Part shown: positions 19,656 through 28,650 of the stretch, one piece after another
Position numbering within the stretch: position 1 is the first letter of the stretch
Layout of the letters: every line of letters starts with the position of its first letter
Assembly: GCA_001661245.1 (NCBI GenBank)
Contig: KV454017.1
Span: 387,965-451,964, forward strand
Length of the DNA stretch: 64,000 nt
From: Pachysolen tannophilus NRRL Y-2460
Taxonomy: Eukaryota > Ascomycota > Pichiomycetes > Alaninales > Pachysolenaceae
Direction of reading: 5' to 3'
Notes under the pieces: model-generated
The model's database searches: none
Seen by the model: the letters and a program-made list of their open reading frames with translations, nothing else
What the model was told of the DNA's origin: nothing
Made by a program: the position numbers and the translations under genes

Positions 19656-21239
19656 ATGGATGCTAATTATTGGCAAGCACAACGATCGAAACGGTCATCA
19701 GTATCTGCTGGTACACCCTATTCACCATATAGTAGCAATAACAATCTTTATAATGACCAGTACAGTTATAGCCCTTCATCTGCCCAGTTCCCACATCAGC
19801 CACAGCAGCAGCAGTCGCAATACCAACAGCAACCACTGCTGCTGCTGCTGCTGCAGTTACAGTATCAGCAACAGCCACAGACCACATACGAGCAGCACCA
19901 GGAGCAGCCAAGGTCAACTTATTATGAGGGTCATTATCCATTGTGTAATACAGATTGGTCAAACATGAAAGGATTAGAAGTTCAAAGTATTGCATTAAGC
20001 ACTTATAGAGATGATCCAATTAATAAGTTACAAATATTGCACGGTTTTCCTAATTATAATCGTGGTAGTAATGATTCACAAAATGAACGTACATTTAAAA
20101 ATGGTGATAACCGCCTTATAAATGACGGCAATAACGATAGTGGGTTAGGTATTGGGATGACTTCGGAAGTTGATGGGTTTCAGTTTTATAAAGTTTCGGA
20201 GCTGAGTGTGAATTATCCAATAACACATTTACAATGGGATCCTTCAATGGCAGCTGGGCGCTCTAATTTAGAAAGATTGGCCACATCTTCAGATTGTCTC
20301 AGAATTTATGATATAGAAACTGATCAAACTACAGAAGAGAGTAAACTCATTGAGAAATTAACGCTAACAAATTCGAAAAATAAAAATTTTAATCAGCTAC
20401 CACCTTTAACCTCATTCGATTGGAATACAATGGACCCAAATTTGATCATTACAGGTAGTATCGATACTACATGTACTTTATGGGATTTATCTAAAGGAAG
20501 CGCAAGCATGGCGAAGACCCAGTTAATTGCACATGATAGTGAAGTATTCGATGTTAGCTTTTTACATGGCACAAAACATATTTTTACAAGCTGTGGTAAT
20601 GATGGATCTATACGAGTATTTGACTTGAGATCTTTGGAGCATTCTACAATTATATATGAGCCCCAATTGACTCAAATGCACAGTTATAACAGTACTAATA
20701 ATAATAATAATAATAACAATAGTAATAATGGTAATAATAATAATGGTAATGGTAATATTGATGGCAATGGCGGAATTAATGGCAACGACTTAGCTCATCA
20801 AAGGCTGTCAGTCCAAACTTATACAAGACCAACACCACTACTAAGACTAGAAACTTCAAACTATAACGTGAACCATATAGCCACGATTGAAGCTCACAGT
20901 AATAGGATCTTGATATTGGATCTTAGGTTCCCAGGCGTACCTTTGAAGATTTTGGAAAATCATTCCGGTCCTGTTAACTCAATAAAATGGCATCCTACCA
21001 AGAATTATCTCTTAAGTGGTGGTGATGATTGTCAAGCTTTATTATACGATTTAAACAGCTTGGAGGATGCCGATGGCTCCCATATACAAGGAGGAGAGCA
21101 TGTCATTTCATCAGATACTGGCAGCCTTCCTATATCAAATTTCTGCGACGAGTTAGAAATTAATGATGTCACCTGGAACCCAGATGGAGATTGGATAGGT
21201 ATTGTTAGCGGCAAAGGTTTTCAAGGTGTTAAGGTATAA
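19656..21239 (+). CDS. DCAF7/WDR68-like WD40 protein (YPL247C family)
   Basis: A 527-residue WD-repeat protein. The N-terminal 100 residues are low-complexity (S/Y/Q-rich), and the propeller starts with YWSN-like NTDWSNMKGLEVQSIALSTY and contains HLQWDPS, TSFDWNTMDPNLIITGSIDTTCTLWDL, HDSEVFDVSFLHG, TSCGNDGSIRVFDLRSLEHST and HSGPVNSIKWHPTKNYLLSGGDDCQALLYDL. This order matches the conserved DCAF7/HAN11 scaffold and S. cerevisiae YPL247C. An Asn/Gly repeat is inserted near residues 350-380. Residues 61-66 are six consecutive CTG codons (19836-19853) in a Gln-rich tract: Leu6 in the standard code but Ser6 in a CUG-Ser yeast. Biochemical role in yeast is unclear to me. Confidence 0.88.
   Translation: MDANYWQAQRSKRSSVSAGTPYSPYSSNNNLYNDQYSYSPSSAQFPHQPQQQQSQYQQQPLLLLLLQLQYQQQPQTTYEQHQEQPRSTYYEGHYPLCNTDWSNMKGLEVQSIALSTYRDDPINKLQILHGFPNYNRGSNDSQNERTFKNGDNRLINDGNNDSGLGIGMTSEVDGFQFYKVSELSVNYPITHLQWDPSMAAGRSNLERLATSSDCLRIYDIETDQTTEESKLIEKLTLTNSKNKNFNQLPPLTSFDWNTMDPNLIITGSIDTTCTLWDLSKGSASMAKTQLIAHDSEVFDVSFLHGTKHIFTSCGNDGSIRVFDLRSLEHSTIIYEPQLTQMHSYNSTNNNNNNNNSNNGNNNNGNGNIDGNGGINGNDLAHQRLSVQTYTRPTPLLRLETSNYNVNHIATIEAHSNRILILDLRFPGVPLKILENHSGPVNSIKWHPTKNYLLSGGDDCQALLYDLNSLEDADGSHIQGGEHVISSDTGSLPISNFCDELEINDVTWNPDGDWIGIVSGKGFQGVKV
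19803..19932 (+). repeat. CAG/CTG triplet-rich tract in WD40 gene
   Basis: CAG repeats (encoding Gln) on either side of (CTG)6 at 19836-19853, in the same reading frame. CAG and CTG are reverse complements, so this could form a hairpin or reflect a small inversion of a repeat. Confidence 0.65.
20693..20785 (+). repeat. Asn/Gly-coding AAT/GGT triplet repeat in WD40 gene
   Basis: AAT, AAC and GGT triplets encode a run of Asn and Gly between two propeller blades, likely a disordered loop. Confidence 0.7.
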
Positions 21240-21432
21240 ATATGGTATTTGCAACCCACATTAGAGTCATTTTACCAGTTGTTCTTTTATTTCTTTTTAC
21301 CAATATTATTACTATTATCTTTTTTTTTTGCCTTTTTTTTTTTTTTTTTGGAACTAATATTGTATGAATACATGTGTTTAATAGCTATATAACAGGAAAT
21401 AAAAGGTTCTACCCTGGTTTCTTTTTTTAATG

Positions 21433-21477
21433 CCAATAGTAAATGCCAATAGCAACAACACCCAATTGGCTTATTGG
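21433..21477. promoter_or_regulatory. Cluster of five CCAAT boxes (HAP complex sites)
   Basis: CCAAT cores lie at 21433-21437, 21446-21450 and 21462-21466 on the plus strand and at 21465-21469 and 21473-21477 on the minus strand (read as ATTGG). CCAAT is the Hap2/3/5 core. Five in 45 bp is unusual in this AT-rich sequence. Confidence 0.55.
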
Positions 21478-21487
21478 TAGTTTACCG

Positions 21488-21576
21488 GAGTCAACTCTTT
21501 TAAGGTGTAGGGCTGGCTCGCGAAGAAAAATAAAACAGAGTAGATAAACAGAGTCAGTCGGGTTGGGCTGACTCTG
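21488..21576. promoter_or_regulatory. Gcn4/Bas1-type sites and inverted repeat before GCV2
   Basis: GAGTCA occurs at 21488-21493 and 21551-21556, and TGACTC at 21569-21574. The last two are inside a perfect 9-bp inverted repeat, CAGAGTCAG (21549-21557) and CTGACTCTG (21568-21576), with a 10-nt spacer. TGACTC is the shared core of Bas1 and Gcn4, and Bas1 control of GCV genes is established in S. cerevisiae. Function here is inferred. Confidence 0.55.
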
Positions 21577-21648
21577 AATTGTACTTTTGAAATATCAAGA
21601 TAAATCCATTTTTTGAAAAGAAATACTTTGTCAGTTCAAGTGTTTAAC

Positions 21649-21656
21649 TATATAAA
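21649..21656 (+). promoter_or_regulatory. TATA box of GCV2
   Basis: TATATAAA matches the TATAWAWR consensus and lies downstream of the activator sites and 245 bp before the GCV2 ATG. Confidence 0.5.
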
Positions 21657-21900
21657 GGTATCATTAGTATATTTCTGTTTTCCGTGTTGATTCAGAATTA
21701 TCAACGTTTCCATTCAAATACATTTTTGTTTGGTGTTAAAAACTGAGTTTTAAACATCTAATCTCTTAATAATGTTAGTACACTACTTGCTTATCAGTTA
21801 ATAGGAATATACAATATGGAGTTTTGTATATTTATGGCTCCATAGACAAAGACATATACTAACAGCTTAATGGTTTAATAGTGAGAGGTTTGTTGGCGCT

Positions 21901-24900
21901 ATGCTCAGATTAAGGCTACTTTCAAGTAGTGTGAAAGGGGTATCGTTGAGAGACATCCCGAGTAGATCAGGTAATCTTATCGGAACACGTGAATCGATAA
22001 CATTAGTATATTTGGGAAGAAGTGGTAGCAAGAGACTGTTTGCTAGTTCAACTGAGAAGGCAGATATTTCACTTTCTAACTATGAGGCTGTTTATAATCC
22101 CTCATCTTCATCGAACCACCATCCATTGAATTCTTTGGATACATTTCCGCGGCGTCATTTGGGACCTTCTGCTTCAAATGTGTATACGATGTTGGAGACA
22201 ATGGGTTATTCAGATTTGCAAGAGTTCATCAAATCTGTTGTCCCAGATGATGTTTTAGTTCAAAGACCTTTAAATATTGCTCCACAGGAAGGTTATACGG
22301 AATCTGAAATGTTGGAGCATTTGGGGAAAATTGCTGGAAAGAATAAAATAGTGAAAAGTTTAATAGGTAAAGGTTATTATGGTACAATTTTGCCTCCTGT
22401 AATTCAAAGAAATTTAGTTGAAAACCCAGGTTGGTATACATCTTATACTCCTTATCAACCTGAAGTTTCTCAAGGAAGATTGGAAAGTTTATTAAATTTC
22501 CAAACAATTATTGCTGACTTGACTGGTTTACCAATTGCTAATGCATCCTTATTAGATGAAGGAACTGCGGCTGCAGAAGCCATGTCAATGAGTTTTGCTG
22601 GTTTAAAAAATAAGAAAACAAAATACTTTGTTGATTCAAAATTGCATGAACAAACCATTTCTGTTCTTCAAGGTAGAGCTAAAACCCTTGGTATTGAAGT
22701 TGTGATCACTGATTTGGGAACAAATGAAGGTAAACAATTGTTAAAAAACAATAAACAAGACTTGTGTGGTGCTATTATTCAATATCCTGCCACAGATGGT
22801 TCTATTGGTTCTATTAAAGGTTTTATTGAAATATCTGAAATTGTACATGCTCAAAAAGGTTTATTTTCTGTTGCAAGTGATTTATTGGCATTAACTTTAT
22901 TACATGCTCCGAAACAATTTGGTGCTGATATTGTACTAGGTTCATCACAAAGATTTGGTGTTCCTTTAGGTTATGGTGGCCCTCATGCTGCATTTTTTGC
23001 AGTTAAAGAAAGTCTTCAGAGGAAAATGCCTGGAAGATTAGTTGGTGTATCTAAAGATCGTCTTGGTGACAGAGCATTGAGATTATCTTTACAGACTAGA
23101 GAACAACATATTAAGAGGGAGAAGGCAACTTCAAATATTTGTACTGCTCAAGCTTTATTAGCCAATATTGCTTCAAATTATGTTGTATATCATGGTAAAA
23201 ACGGTCTAAGAGATATTGCCAATAGAATTTTTGGTATTACTTCATTGTTGGCTAAATCTATAGAATCAAATTCGCAACACTCTATTTTAAATAAAAATTG
23301 GTTTGATACTATAGGTATTAAATTAAAGGGAATTTCTGCTGATGAATTATTAAAACAAGCGCTTGAAAAATATGAAATCAACTTGTTAAAAGTGAATGAA
23401 ACAACAGTCCAATTATCAATTGATGAAACAGTTACCAAGCAAGATTTAATTAATTTGATTGAATTATTTACTCTTGAAAAAATGACATTAGAAGATATTT
23501 CATCCTTGCCAAAATTTTATGAAGAATGGACAAGAAAAGATGAATTTTTAACAAACCCAGTTTTCACCACTTATCATTCAGAAACTGCCATGTTGAGATA
23601 TTTACATAAATTACAGGAGAAGGATATTTCATTGGTAAATTCGATGATTCCTCTTGGGTCATGTACTATGAAGCTTAACTCTACAGTGGAGATGATTCCT
23701 TTAACTTGGAAAGGATTTAATAATTTACACCCTTTTGCTCCACTTGAGCAAACAAAAGGTTATCAACAATTGATTGATGAATTAGAAAAAGATTTGGCGA
23801 ATATAACAGGATTTGATGCCACCACCTTACAACCAAACTCTGGTGCTCAAGGTGAATATACTGGGTTAAGCGTTATTAAAAAATATTTTGAACTGAAAGG
23901 TGAGCTGCATAGAAATATTTGTTTAATCCCAGTGAGTGCACATGGAACTAATCCTGCTTCAGCAGCTATCAGTGGGTTAAAAGTTGTTCCAGTGAAATGT
24001 CTTTCTGATGGATCACTTGACTTGGATGATCTTAAACTTAAAGCTGAAAAATATAAAGAAAATTTGGCAGCTGTAATGATTACTTACCCATCCACATATG
24101 GTTTATTTGAACCACAAATTAGGGATGCCATCAAAATTATCCATGATAATGGTGGTCAAGTCTATATGGATGGTGCAAACATGAATGCTCAAGTTGGATT
24201 GACCTCACCAGGTGATTTAGGTGCAGATGTATGTCATTTGAATCTTCACAAGACTTTTGCCATTCCTCATGGAGGTGGTGGTCCAGGAGTTGGACCGATC
24301 TGTGTTAGGAAACATTTACAAGAGCATCTTCCATCGCATTTGTTTCTTCAAAACAGGGGAACTACAAGTGGAAATACTTATTCTAATATAAACGCTGTTG
24401 CTTCTGCACCATTTGGTTCAGCTTCCATCTTACCAATAAGTTATGCATATATAAAGATGATGGGTGGTAAGAATTTACCATATTCTTCAGTAATTGCCAT
24501 CTTAAACGCAAATTTCATGATGACAAGGTTAAAAGAACATTATACAGTTTTATTTGTTGATGCCAATGCAAGTTCTAACAGTGGTAAGAAACATTGTGGT
24601 CATGAATTTATCATCGACCTTAGACCTTTTAAATCTGTTGGTATTGAAGCAATAGATGTTGCAAAGCGTTTACAAGATTATGGGTTCCATGCTCCAACCA
24701 TGGCATTCCCAGTCCCAGGTACTTTAATGATTGAACCTACAGAGTCTGAAAATTTTGAAGAATTAAACAGATTTATTGATGCTATGATTTCTATAAGAAA
24801 AGAAATTGAAAATGTTGAAAAGGGTAAAAATAACGGTGATTTATTACACAATGCACCTCATAATTTAAAAGATATAATTTCAACTCCAGAAAAAGATTGG

Positions 24901-25068
24901 CTGCATAGAGGTTACTCAAGAGAAGAAGCCGCATATCCTCTTCCTTACCTAAAAGATTATAAAAGATGGCCAACTGTCGCAAGAGTCAACGACACCTACG
25001 GAGACATGAACTTGTTATGTACTTGTCCTTCAGTTGAAGAAGTTGCCGCTGCTGAAAGAAATATATAA
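21901..25068 (+). CDS. GCV2: Glycine decarboxylase P subunit (mitochondrial)
   Basis: The PLP-dependent P protein of the glycine cleavage system; it decarboxylates glycine and passes the aminomethyl group to lipoylated H protein in the mitochondrial matrix. The 1,055-residue protein starts with a basic, Ser/Arg-rich targeting sequence ([13 protein letters not shown]) and reaches the mature part at [13 protein letters not shown] near residue 82. Two P-protein halves are complete. The PLP lysine is K784 in [18 protein letters not shown]. The C-terminus ends with [15 protein letters not shown], as in yeast Gcv2. In-frame CTG codons at 23893, 23905 and 24901 fall at non-leucine positions in homologues, which is important for the genetic code. 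Promoter elements upstream suggest HAP and Bas1/Gcn4 control. Confidence 0.99.
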   Translation: MLRLRLLSSSVKGVSLRDIPSRSGNLIGTRESITLVYLGRSGSKRLFASSTEKADISLSNYEAVYNPSSSSNHHPLNSLDTFPRRHLGPSASNVYTMLETMGYSDLQEFIKSVVPDDVLVQRPLNIAPQEGYTESEMLEHLGKIAGKNKIVKSLIGKGYYGTILPPVIQRNLVENPGWYTSYTPYQPEVSQGRLESLLNFQTIIADLTGLPIANASLLDEGTAAAEAMSMSFAGLKNKKTKYFVDSKLHEQTISVLQGRAKTLGIEVVITDLGTNEGKQLLKNNKQDLCGAIIQYPATDGSIGSIKGFIEISEIVHAQKGLFSVASDLLALTLLHAPKQFGADIVLGSSQRFGVPLGYGGPHAAFFAVKESLQRKMPGRLVGVSKDRLGDRALRLSLQTREQHIKREKATSNICTAQALLANIASNYVVYHGKNGLRDIANRIFGITSLLAKSIESNSQHSILNKNWFDTIGIKLKGISADELLKQALEKYEINLLKVNETTVQLSIDETVTKQDLINLIELFTLEKMTLEDISSLPKFYEEWTRKDEFLTNPVFTTYHSETAMLRYLHKLQEKDISLVNSMIPLGSCTMKLNSTVEMIPLTWKGFNNLHPFAPLEQTKGYQQLIDELEKDLANITGFDATTLQPNSGAQGEYTGLSVIKKYFELKGELHRNICLIPVSAHGTNPASAAISGLKVVPVKCLSDGSLDLDDLKLKAEKYKENLAAVMITYPSTYGLFEPQIRDAIKIIHDNGGQVYMDGANMNAQVGLTSPGDLGADVCHLNLHKTFAIPHGGGGPGVGPICVRKHLQEHLPSHLFLQNRGTTSGNTYSNINAVASAPFGSASILPISYAYIKMMGGKNLPYSSVIAILNANFMMTRLKEHYTVLFVDANASSNSGKKHCGHEFIIDLRPFKSVGIEAIDVAKRLQDYGFHAPTMAFPVPGTLMIEPTESENFEELNRFIDAMISIRKEIENVEKGKNNGDLLHNAPHNLKDIISTPEKDWLHRGYSREEAAYPLPYLKDYKRWPTVARVNDTYGDMNLLCTCPSVEEVAAAERNI

Positions 25069-25627
25069 TAGAAATAGAAGAAATGTATGTATATATATGT
25101 ATACTTCAATTTACTATCTATACCTCAACTAAAATTTTTATGTTTTTTGTTTTATTTGCAGAAAATCGAACTTAGAACCTCAAAAAGAATTTCTCTACAA
25201 GTCATCGACTCTAACCACTACACCATCGCCAATGCGGGGTAAACCTTATCTGCTTCACCAAAAAGGAAATTTATGGTCGTGTACACGATGCTAACCAGCC
25301 CTTACAGCCCTCTTTTTTTTTGTTTTTTCTTTCTTTTTTTTTTTTCTTTTTTTTTTTAATTTTTTTCGTAAAATTTCTTTCGTAAAGAAATTTTTCTATT
25401 CGATCGTCCTATCTTTTTTTTATGTCTGATAATGGCTAATATATAATACATATTATAATTTATAATATAATTAATTAAATTATATACATAATATATATTT
25501 AAATATTCGATATATTAGTATATATTAATTATAAATAATCATAAAGAAAAAGAGAAAAGATAAAAATTTAACTTTTTATTTTTTTTTATATTTTATTTGT
25601 TATATATATATATATATTATCGTTATT
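25069..25627. promoter_or_regulatory. GCV2-FRA1 intergenic region
   Basis: It contains a degenerate tRNA-like element on the minus strand (25161-25237), a perfect 12-bp palindrome TCGTGTACACGA at 25277-25288, two CAGCCC words (25296-25301, 25305-25310), long T tracts (25312-25370) and a very AT-rich segment with (TA)n at 25600-25620 next to the FRA1 ATG. Confidence 0.5.
25161..25237 (-). ncRNA. Degenerate tRNA-like element (possible tRNA relic)
   Basis: Read on the minus strand it has an A-box-like GTGTAGTGGTTAGAG, an anticodon-loop-like CTTGTAG at the right distance (would read TGT, Thr), AGGTT as a variable-loop-like string and AGTTCGATT as a T-loop/B-box. The acceptor, anticodon and T stems do not pair well and there are about nine extra bases between anticodon loop and T arm. 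I therefore call it a relic or a TFIIIC-type site, not a working tRNA. Confidence 0.35.
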
Positions 25628-27820
25628 ATGTCACAGCAAGGTCATACATTAACTACTAGGCCATCGTTATTTTCGATAAGCAGTCATGTTACTGGTGCTC
25701 AAGTACACTCGAGGCCATCGCGGTCGAATTTCAGGCCATGTGCAAACTGTACATGTAGTCCTGGGTTGTTAACGAGACAAGGTCGGTTGAGTAGTTCTTA
25801 CTCGAAGCGTTTATCGTTGAGAAAGTCGAGTAGTGGTAAGATACATTCACCATTTTCATCACCTAGAAGAACAGACTCGTTATATACACTTGATAGTGAA
25901 AATTGTAACTCTGTTGTTAGAGAAACAAATACTACGGCGAGACTTGCAAAGTTAAGAGAGAAGATGGCTATGAACGACTTAGGGGTATATATTGTTCCAT
26001 CACAGGATGCCCATCAATCAGAGTATACTTCTTTGCCAGATCAGAGGATGGCATTTATTAGTGGATTTAGTGGATCTGCTGGTGTTTCTGTTGTGACAAG
26101 AGATATTTCATCATTAAACGAGACACCTGATGGTGTATGTGCTCTTTCTACAGATGGCAGGTATTTTACTCAAGCTTTAAATGAATTGGACCTTAATTGG
26201 AGATTATTGAAACAAGGTGTCAAAGATGAACCAACTTGGGAAGAATGGAGTATTGATCAAGCTCTGCAAATGTCTCTGGATAGTGGTAAAGAAGTCTTGA
26301 TTGGAGTTGATCCATCTTTAATTACATTTGCACAAAAAATTCATTTCCAAAAACTTGTTGATGAAAAAATTTCAAATTCAAAAAAACAAATTAATATTAA
26401 ATTTGTTCCAATACTGACAAATTTAATCGATGCTATTTGGACTGATTTTGAAAGTTATCCAGAAAGAGTCTTAAATCCAGTTGAACCATTAGATCTTAAA
26501 TATACTGGATTATCAACAAGAGAAAAATTAACTAAAATTCAAGAAAAATTATTAACTGAACATAATTTGAAAAATTTTGTTGTAACTTCATTAGATGAAA
26601 TTGCATGGATTTTAAATTTAAGAGGTTCAGATATTGATTATAATCCAGTTTTTTACAGTTATTTGATTATTAGTCTGCATGATATTGTATTATATATTGA
26701 TAATCATGAAAGACTTTTAAAATCACAAAATTATTTAACGCATAATAAAGTTATTGTTAAACCTTACAATCAAATATGGCAAGATTTAAGTGAGTTATCA
26801 ATTGATAATGATAATAAAATACTGGTTTCATCAACGGCTTCATGGGCTATTGTAAATCAAATTTCTAAAAGTGGTGTTGATTCATTCAAGATAATTTCAT
26901 CACCAATTGAAGAATTAAAAGCAATTAAATCACCTGTTGAAATTGAAGGAGCTAAAGCTGCACATTATAAAGATGGTATTGCCTTGTGTAAATTTTTTTC
27001 ATGGTTAGAATATCAAGTTATTCATGAAGGTGAATTAATTGATGAAGTTGAAGCTTCTGATAAATTACTTGAATTTAGAAAAGAACAACCAGACTTTGTT
27101 GGATTATCTTTTGAAACCATAAGTTCCACTGGAAGTAATGCAGCAATCATTCATTATGCTCCTAAAAAGGATAATTGTTCAGTAATTGATCCTTCAAAAA
27201 TTTATTTGAATGATTCAGGTTCCCAATTTTTAGATGGTACTACAGATACAACAAGAACTTTCCATTTTGGTACTCCTACTCAAGAACAGATTGATAATTA
27301 TACCCTAGTTTTAAAAGGAAATATTGCATTAGCCACATTGAATTTCCCTGAAGGTACTACTGGTTATGTTATTGATTCTATTGCAAGACAATATTTATGG
27401 AAATATGGTTTGGATTATAGGCATGGAACTGGTCATGGTGTTGGTGCATATTTGAATGTCCATGAAGGGCCTGTTGGAATTAGCTTTAGACCTGCTACTA
27501 ATAACGTTGCTTTAAAACCAGGTAATTTGATTTCTAATGAACCAGGCTACTACAAAGATGGTGAATACGGTATAAGAATTGAAAATGTCATGTATGTTAC
27601 AGAAACCGAATTCAAATTTGGTGACAAGAAATTTTTCAAATTTGAAACTATTACAAGAGTGCCCTATTGTAAAAAATTAATAAATGTTAACATGTTGAGT
27701 AAAGATGAAAAAGATTGGATTAATAGTTACCACCAACAAGTTTGGAACGATATCAGTAAAAATTACAAAAAACATTCTATAGAGTACAATTGGTTGAAGA
27801 ATGAAACATCAGTTATTTGA
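25628..27820 (+). CDS. FRA1: Xaa-Pro aminopeptidase P-like, iron-regulon repressor Fra1
   Basis: A 730-residue M24B metallopeptidase homologue. In S. cerevisiae Fra1 works with Fra2 and Grx3/4 to carry the mitochondrial Fe-S signal that turns off the Aft1 iron regulon. The N-terminal about 95 residues are an extension outside the peptidase, with R/S-rich sequence and a C-x2-C-x-C motif at C38, C41, C43 (CANCTCSPG). The N-terminal creatinase-like domains start at ARLAKLREKMAMNDLGVYIVPS. The C-terminal catalytic domain keeps all dinuclear-metal landmarks: LNDSGSQFLDGTTDTTRT (two Asp), GTGHGVGAYLNVHEGP (His), SNEPGYYKDGEYGIRIEN (Glu) and FETITRVPY (Glu). Neighbouring ISA1 is the same arrangement as in S. 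cerevisiae. Confidence 0.95.
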   Translation: MSQQGHTLTTRPSLFSISSHVTGAQVHSRPSRSNFRPCANCTCSPGLLTRQGRLSSSYSKRLSLRKSSSGKIHSPFSSPRRTDSLYTLDSENCNSVVRETNTTARLAKLREKMAMNDLGVYIVPSQDAHQSEYTSLPDQRMAFISGFSGSAGVSVVTRDISSLNETPDGVCALSTDGRYFTQALNELDLNWRLLKQGVKDEPTWEEWSIDQALQMSLDSGKEVLIGVDPSLITFAQKIHFQKLVDEKISNSKKQINIKFVPILTNLIDAIWTDFESYPERVLNPVEPLDLKYTGLSTREKLTKIQEKLLTEHNLKNFVVTSLDEIAWILNLRGSDIDYNPVFYSYLIISLHDIVLYIDNHERLLKSQNYLTHNKVIVKPYNQIWQDLSELSIDNDNKILVSSTASWAIVNQISKSGVDSFKIISSPIEELKAIKSPVEIEGAKAAHYKDGIALCKFFSWLEYQVIHEGELIDEVEASDKLLEFRKEQPDFVGLSFETISSTGSNAAIIHYAPKKDNCSVIDPSKIYLNDSGSQFLDGTTDTTRTFHFGTPTQEQIDNYTLVLKGNIALATLNFPEGTTGYVIDSIARQYLWKYGLDYRHGTGHGVGAYLNVHEGPVGISFRPATNNVALKPGNLISNEPGYYKDGEYGIRIENVMYVTETEFKFGDKKFFKFETITRVPYCKKLINVNMLSKDEKDWINSYHQQVWNDISKNYKKHSIEYNWLKNETSVI

Positions 27821-28007
27821 AAAAAAAAAGTTTAAAAACTGAAAGAAAAAAGAAAAAAGAAAAAAGAAAAAAAAAAAAAAAGATTTTTTTATAATTGTTT
27901 TTATTATTATTAGTTTTACGTTTTACTTTCGTTTATTTTAAGAACTTTGTTAATTTAGCATTTAAATCTAGTAGTAGTATTTATTATATTCATATATAAT
28001 CTAATCA

Positions 28008-28039
<32 letters not shown>
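28008..28039. repeat. ATCT tetranucleotide microsatellite
   Basis: About eight uninterrupted ATCT/TCTA units in the FRA1-ISA1 spacer. Confidence 0.85.
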
Positions 28040-28040
<1 letters not shown>

Positions 28041-28639
28041 AGTTTGTAGTGCTTTAGCCTCTAAGATTTTTTCTTCACCCTTTTCTTGTGCGTCGACGGA
28101 ACCGTTCCTTATGCCCCTTTGGAACAGCCCCTGAAACTGTTATTTTTGAAAACTGACATTTAAGAAAACAGCCCTGAAATTGCCCGGAAATTTCCAGAAA
28201 TACGTCTAGCCCTTTCCTCCAGCCCTTTTTCCTCCAGCCACCACCACTATAAAGTAACAGAATGCGAATCCCGGTCTTCCATAAAAATTTACTCCATTAG
28301 AAGTTCCGTGCACGACCTTTAGGGTCTCGCCAGTCCATTTCCAGCCAATCAGAAAAAAGCACATTGTCATCATCGTTCTCCTGGCTCCGTAACCACTTAG
28401 TCATTTATTATATTTTTTTTTAAAATACTTTAAAAATACCTATTTCAATTTTTATACATAATAATAATATTCAATTAACAATTAATATTAATATTTTATA
28501 TTATATTTTATATTCATATATATATAATTAAATATTAAACGAATTTAGTATTTAATACATTTATCATTTTGTATTTTAATTCTATTTTGGTTTCAAAAAT
28601 TAATTTTTTTGCTAATAAAAAAAAATAAGTATATTTTTA

Positions 28640-28648
28640 ATGTATTAA
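28640..28648 (+). promoter_or_regulatory. Two-codon uORF before ISA1
   Basis: ATG-TAT-TAA sits directly upstream of the ISA1 ATG with two bases between stop and start, in a different frame. If the transcript starts upstream of it, ribosomes would need leaky scanning or reinitiation. Confidence 0.4.
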
Positions 28649-28650
28649 AA

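Larger units (their letters stand above)
21240..21900. promoter_or_regulatory. GCV2 promoter region
   Basis: The spacer contains, in order towards GCV2, a T17 tract near 21333-21350, a CCAAT cluster (21433-21477), Gcn4/Bas1-type GAGTCA/TGACTC elements (21488-21574) and a TATATAAA box at 21649-21656, 245 bp before the ATG. This is a well-ordered yeast promoter. Confidence 0.6.
27821..28650. promoter_or_regulatory. FRA1-ISA1 intergenic region
   Basis: After A-rich FRA1 3' flank there is an ATCT repeat (28008-28039), then a relatively GC-rich block (about 28065-28400) holding CAGCCC at 28125, 28169 and 28220, TAGCCC at 28207, two CCCCT stress-element cores (28114 and 28128), a CGTGCACG palindrome near 28309 and a CCAAT box at 28345-28349. 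An AT-rich core promoter follows. A two-codon uORF (ATG TAT TAA, 28640-28648) ends two bases before the ISA1 ATG. Confidence 0.5.

Noticed and set aside
24895-25068. Possible alternative early end of GCV2
   Set aside because: The conserved C-terminal CTCPSVEE motif is reached in the same frame, so the full ORF is used.
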